Part shown: piece by piece, positions 3,602-6,631 of the stretch
How the letters are laid out: the number at the start of each line of letters is the position of its first letter
Numbering within the stretch: position 1 is the first letter of the stretch
Assembly (NCBI GenBank): GCA_948482865.1
Contig: CAOMHR010000086.1
Coordinates: 1-6,631, forward strand
Source of the DNA: Christensenellaceae bacterium
Lineage (GTDB): Bacteria > Bacillota > Clostridia > Christensenellales > Borkfalkiaceae
Direction: 5' to 3'
DNA: 6,631 nucleotides
Program-made: the position numbers and the translations under genes
Notes under the pieces: generated by a model
Told to the model about the DNA's origin: nothing
What the model saw: only the letters and a program-made list of their open reading frames with translations
Database searches by the model: none

Positions 3602-6024
3602 TTTATTGATTTAAGATTCCAAACGTTATTTGCGTAATCGGCTATAGATCTGTCTGCAGAAAATTTGCCTGCGGCTGCAATATTGTTAAGAGACATTTGG
3701 TTCCATAAATTTTTATTTTTGGTATAAAGTTTTGAAATAGATTGTTGCGTACTACTGTAAGCGCCGAAATCAGCCATACACATGTAAGGATCCGCCACTG
3801 GTAATTCAGTCAAAAGATAATTTGCGATATCTGCAAAAGATTGACCGTTAAAACCGATTATAAGAGACTCAACAATTCTTCTCAGTTTAGGAGATTCGTT
3901 ATAATATTTGCTTGAACTATAACCGTCACGCCAAATCGCGTCAACTTCATTCGCTTTTAAACCGAATATGAAAATATTTTCATTACCGACACATTCAGCC
4001 ATTTCAACGTTTGCGCCGTCCAAAGTTCCGATTGTCAGCGCACCGTTAATCATAAATTTCATATTACCGGTGCCGCTTGCTTCCTTTCCTGCAAGCGAAA
4101 TCTGTTCTGAAACTTCAGATGCGGGCATAAGTTTTTCAGACATTGTAACGTTGTAATCTTCCATATATACAACATTCAATTTTTCATTGATTTTAGGATT
4201 TTTTCTGATGTCAGCAGCAAGGAAATTGATTAATTTAATAATCTTTTTCGCCATATCATAACCGGGTGCTGCTTTTGCACCGAAAATATACGTTTTAGGC
4301 ACAACGTTTAAATCGGGATTATCAGTCAAATCAAGATAACAATCGATTATATTTAAAACGTTTAAAAGCTGGCGCTTATACTCATGCAATCTTTTTGCCT
4401 GAACGTCAAATATTGTATCGGGATTAATTACTATTCCCTGCTTCTTTTTGGCGAACTCGGCAAACTGTTTCTTTTTGATTAATTTTATTTCGTCAAGTTT
4501 TGCAAGAACAGTTTTATCGTTTTCATATTTTTTGAATTCGATAAGTTTTGAACTGTCAAGCGCATAATCTGTACCTATGCATTCATCAAGTAAAGCGCAA
4601 AGTTCCGGATTTGATTGGTTGAGCCAACGTCTGTGAGCAATGCCGTTAGTTACGTTAGTAAACTTTTCAGGAGAAAAATCGTAAAAATCTTTAAATACCG
4701 ACTTCTTTATTATATCGCTATGAAGTTCAGAAACACCGTTTACGCTATGACCGCCGTAAACCGACAGATTTGCCATTTTAATTCTGTCATGCTCGATTAT
4801 AGACATTCTTGAAATCTTTGCCCATTCGCCAGGGAAAGCATTCCAAAGCTGTTCACATAATCTTCTGTTAATTTCTTTGATAATTGAGTGAATTCTGGGA
4901 ACAGTTCTTTCTATCAGGTCTTCGGACCAGGTTTCAAGGGCTTCCGCCAGTACTGTGTGGTTTGTATACGCGCAGGTTGCGGTTGTAATCGCCCATGCTT
5001 CGTTCCAATCGTAGAAATATTCGTCTACAAGTATTCGCATAAGCTCGGGAACAGCCATAGCCGGATGCGTGTCGTTAAGATGTATTGCCGCCAATTTAGG
5101 CAAATCTCTTAAATCGCCGTATCTGTGTCTATGGTCGGAAACTATATTTTGTATCGAAGCCGAACACAGGAAATATTGCTGTTTAAGTCTGAGCGATTTT
5201 CCCGCAAGGTGATTGTCTGCAGGATATAAAACTTTTGTCAAAAGATCAGCATCATTTTCTTCAGTCATAGACTGATAGTAATCACCCTGAGAGAATAATT
5301 TCATATTGAAATCTTGTCTGGGCTTAGCTTTCCAAAGTCTTAAAACCGAAACAGCTTCGCTGTCTTTACCGGAAATCATCATATCATAGGCGACGGCTTC
5401 AATCTCTTTACTGTTTATATACTCCGTTTTAAGCCCTGTTTCCGTCCACTTCTCTTCTATTTGTCCGTTAAATCTTACGATAAAAGATTTATCCGTTCTT
5501 TGTGTCAGCCAAACTTCACCGCCGGGAAGCCAGACATCGGGCAATTCCATCTGCCAGCCGTCAACGATTTTTTGTTTAAAAAGACCGTATTCATAGCGCA
5601 ATGAAAAACCCATTGCAGGATAATTTCCCGTTGCAAGAGCGTCCATAAAGCATGCAGCCAATCTACCGAGACCGCCGTTACCTAAGCCTGCGTCAGGTTC
5701 CTGTTCATAGAGTTCGTCAAGCGATAATCCGTATGAAGAAACAACTTTTTCGAAAATCGAAGTTGCGTTAAGATTATATAAACTATTTTTCAGCGAACGC
5801 CCCAAAAGGAACTCCATGCAAAGGTAATATACTCTCTTTGCACGTTTTGCTTTTACTTTTTTATGAAACTGTTGTCTCTTTTCAAGCAGAATATCTCTCA
5901 CAGCCATGACAACTGCTTTATAAATTTGGTCTTTAGAAGCTTCGGTAGGGCTGACTCCGAAATATCTTGATAATTTGCCCTTGATTAAATCCTTAACTTC
6001 TTTTTCGGTAATAGTTGTGCTCAT
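3598..6024 (-). CDS. glgP: Glycogen/maltodextrin phosphorylase (GT35)
   Basis: A cytosolic PLP-dependent enzyme that phosphorolyses alpha-1,4-glucan ends, releasing glucose-1-phosphate. At 808 residues it is full length (family about 800-850). Landmarks in order: Y-Y-L-C-M-E-F-L-L-G-R (66-76), the G-L-G-N-G-G-L-G-R-L-A-A-C-F loop (113-126), H-L-N-D-T-H-P-A (315-322), T-N-V-T-N-G-I-A-H-R-R-W (456-467), Q-A-K-R-L-H-E-Y-K-R-Q (542-552), and the PLP site E-A-S-G-T-G-N-M-K-F with Schiff-base lysine K656, followed by N-G-A-L-T-I-G-T-L-D-G-A-N-V-E. There is no N-terminal extension bearing the animal-type regulatory phosphorylation site. ATG 6024 is preceded by AGGAG (6031-6035) at a 6-nt spacing. 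It follows glgA by 27 nt on the same strand and must be in its operon, so synthesis and breakdown are co-expressed. Whether it prefers glycogen or maltodextrin cannot be decided from sequence alone. Confidence 0.97.
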   Translation of the reverse strand: MSTTITEKEVKDLIKGKLSRYFGVSPTEASKDQIYKAVVMAVRDILLEKRQQFHKKVKAKRAKRVYYLCMEFLLGRSLKNSLYNLNATSIFEKVVSSYGLSLDELYEQEPDAGLGNGGLGRLAACFMDALATGNYPAMGFSLRYEYGLFKQKIVDGWQMELPDVWLPGGEVWLTQRTDKSFIVRFNGQIEEKWTETGLKTEYINSKEIEAVAYDMMISGKDSEAVSVLRLWKAKPRQDFNMKLFSQGDYYQSMTEENDADLLTKVLYPADNHLAGKSLRLKQQYFLCSASIQNIVSDHRHRYGDLRDLPKLAAIHLNDTHPAMAVPELMRILVDEYFYDWNEAWAITTATCAYTNHTVLAEALETWSEDLIERTVPRIHSIIKEINRRLCEQLWNAFPGEWAKISRMSIIEHDRIKMANLSVYGGHSVNGVSELHSDIIKKSVFKDFYDFSPEKFTNVTNGIAHRRWLNQSNPELCALLDECIGTDYALDSSKLIEFKKYENDKTVLAKLDEIKLIKKKQFAEFAKKKQGIVINPDTIFDVQAKRLHEYKRQLLNVLNIIDCYLDLTDNPDLNVVPKTYIFGAKAAPGYDMAKKIIKLINFLAADIRKNPKINEKLNVVYMEDYNVTMSEKLMPASEVSEQISLAGKEASGTGNMKFMINGALTIGTLDGANVEMAECVGNENIFIFGLKANEVDAIWRDGYSSSKYYNESPKLRRIVESLIIGFNGQSFADIANYLLTELPVADPYMCMADFGAYSSTQQSISKLYTKNKNLWNQMSLNNIAAAGKFSADRSIADYANNVWNLKSIK

Positions 6025-6030
6025 TAAGTT

Positions 6031-6035
6031 CTCCT
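6031..6035 (-). promoter_or_regulatory. glgP ribosome binding site
   Basis: AGGAG on the - strand, 6 nt before ATG 6024, within the 27-nt glgA-glgP gap. It fixes the glgP start and shows independent translation initiation within the operon. Confidence 0.85.
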
Positions 6036-6051
6036 ATAAAAGTTGTAAATT

Positions 6052-6631
6052 TTATTTAAGCATATCTAAATAGAGATTTTCATAATCACTCGCCGAATGA
6101 TTCCAGCTGAAATCGGTTGTTGCGGCGCGATACATTATTTTTTCCCATTTTGACTTGTTTTTATAATCGCTAACGGCTTCCCGTATAACGTGCAGCATAT
6201 CGTGCGCATTAAAATTAGCGAAAGTGTATCCGTTTTCAAGCGGTTTTATGCTGTCGTATAGTCCGCCTGTTTCTCTGACAATAGGAACTGTTCCGTAACG
6301 GCAGGCAATCATTTGCGACAATCCGCAAGGTTCAGATTTTGACGGCATAAGGAAAATATCCGAGCCCGAATATATTTTTCTGGATAAATCGCCGTTAAAT
6401 ACAATGTTTGCACTCATTTTTTCAGGATATCTTCTTGCAAGGTCGCTAAAATAACCTTCAAAATGTGCGTCGCCGGTTCCCAAAAGAACAAATTGGACGT
6501 CGTCATGTAACAACTCTTCAATTATATTGGTAACAAGGTCAAGCCCTTTATGAGATACAAGACGGGTCACCATTGAAATTATCGGCGTTCCGGGCTTTAC
6601 CGGAAGCCCCAACATTTTTTGTAGTCCCCTT
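6052..6631 (-). CDS. glgA: Glycogen synthase (ADP-glucose type, GT5), C-terminal part only
   Basis: Transfers glucose from ADP-glucose to the non-reducing end of a growing alpha-1,4-glucan in the cytosol. The visible 193 residues are the C-terminal Rossmann domain of the GT-B fold. After G-L-Q-K-M-L-G-L-P comes T-R-L-V-S-H-K-G-L-D (Arg and Lys contacting the nucleotide-sugar phosphates), then L-G-T-G-D, and S-K-S-E-P-C-G-L-S-Q with the conserved catalytic-region Glu, then G-T-V-P-I-V-R-E-T-G-G-L. The C-terminal crossing helix with F-S-W follows. The frame stays open through the right edge (R-G-L-Q-K before the Met), so the ATG at 6615 is internal and the N-terminal domain with K-x-G-G lies outside. 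It ends at TAA 6052-6054, 27 nt before glgP. The E-P-C-G-L motif identifies GT5 rather than a GT4 glycosyltransferase. Confidence 0.96.
   Translation of the reverse strand, partial: RGLQKMLGLPVKPGTPIISMVTRLVSHKGLDLVTNIIEELLHDDVQFVLLGTGDAHFEGYFSDLARRYPEKMSANIVFNGDLSRKIYSGSDIFLMPSKSEPCGLSQMIACRYGTVPIVRETGGLYDSIKPLENGYTFANFNAHDMLHVIREAVSDYKNKSKWEKIMYRAATTDFSWNHSASDYENLYLDMLK

Noticed and set aside
3968..5112. Several 62-74 residue rightward ORFs inside glgP
   Set aside because: They are antisense shadows of a strongly coding gene, without ribosome sites or recognisable domains; the same holds for the rightward ORFs within lexA and the recombinase gene.
6613..6615. ATG as the start of a 187-residue glycosyltransferase
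   Set aside because: The frame continues upstream through R-G-L-Q-K to the window edge with GlgA homology, so the gene is cut by the window, not short.
1..6631. tRNA, rRNA, CRISPR arrays, insertion sequences or toxin-antitoxin genes
   Set aside because: I saw no cloverleaf, spaced repeat array, transposase or paired small-gene module on either strand.

Overview
The window is low-GC, Gram-positive-type DNA, most likely from an anaerobic member of the Clostridia. The evidence is the AT-rich composition, AGGAG-type ribosome sites on lexA and glgP, compact U-tailed terminators, a Firmicutes-style LexA, and a D,D-carboxypeptidase gene directly followed by rluB. This is ordinary chromosomal housekeeping DNA, with no phage, IS element or CRISPR array. 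Genus cannot be fixed from the sequence.

Layout, left to right. Positions 1-1064 (+) hold the 3' end of a D-alanyl-D-alanine carboxypeptidase gene and, 24 nt later, a complete rluB (23S rRNA pseudouridine synthase). Positions 1065-1369 are non-coding, with three hairpins: a possible rod-shaped small RNA and a strong terminator shared with the convergent lexA. Positions 1370-1957 (-) are lexA, the SOS repressor. It is divergent from a small eight-cysteine protein gene (2066-2242, +). The 108-nt gap between them carries two back-to-back sigma-A-type promoters, a LexA-box-like palindrome on the lexA -35 box, and a direct repeat of half that palindrome on the other -35 box. A terminator at 2241-2270 separates the small gene from a convergent tyrosine recombinase of XerS/XerH-like length (2275-3324, -). 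Positions 3325-3597 are non-coding but not empty: a perfect 14-6-14 inverted repeat lies just upstream of the recombinase, followed by the decayed remnant of a second glycogen phosphorylase gene and then the glgP terminator. Positions 3598-6631 (-) are a glycogen operon, with the glgA 3' end followed after 27 nt by a complete glgP.

The genes fall into three functional blocks: envelope/ribosome maintenance (carboxypeptidase, rluB), genome maintenance (lexA, recombinase, probably the Cys-rich gene by co-regulation), and storage-glucan turnover (glgA, glgP). The observations most worth checking are the dif/lox-shaped repeat beside the recombinase, the phosphorylase gene fossil, the dual-promoter lexA control region, and the candidate rod-like RNA.
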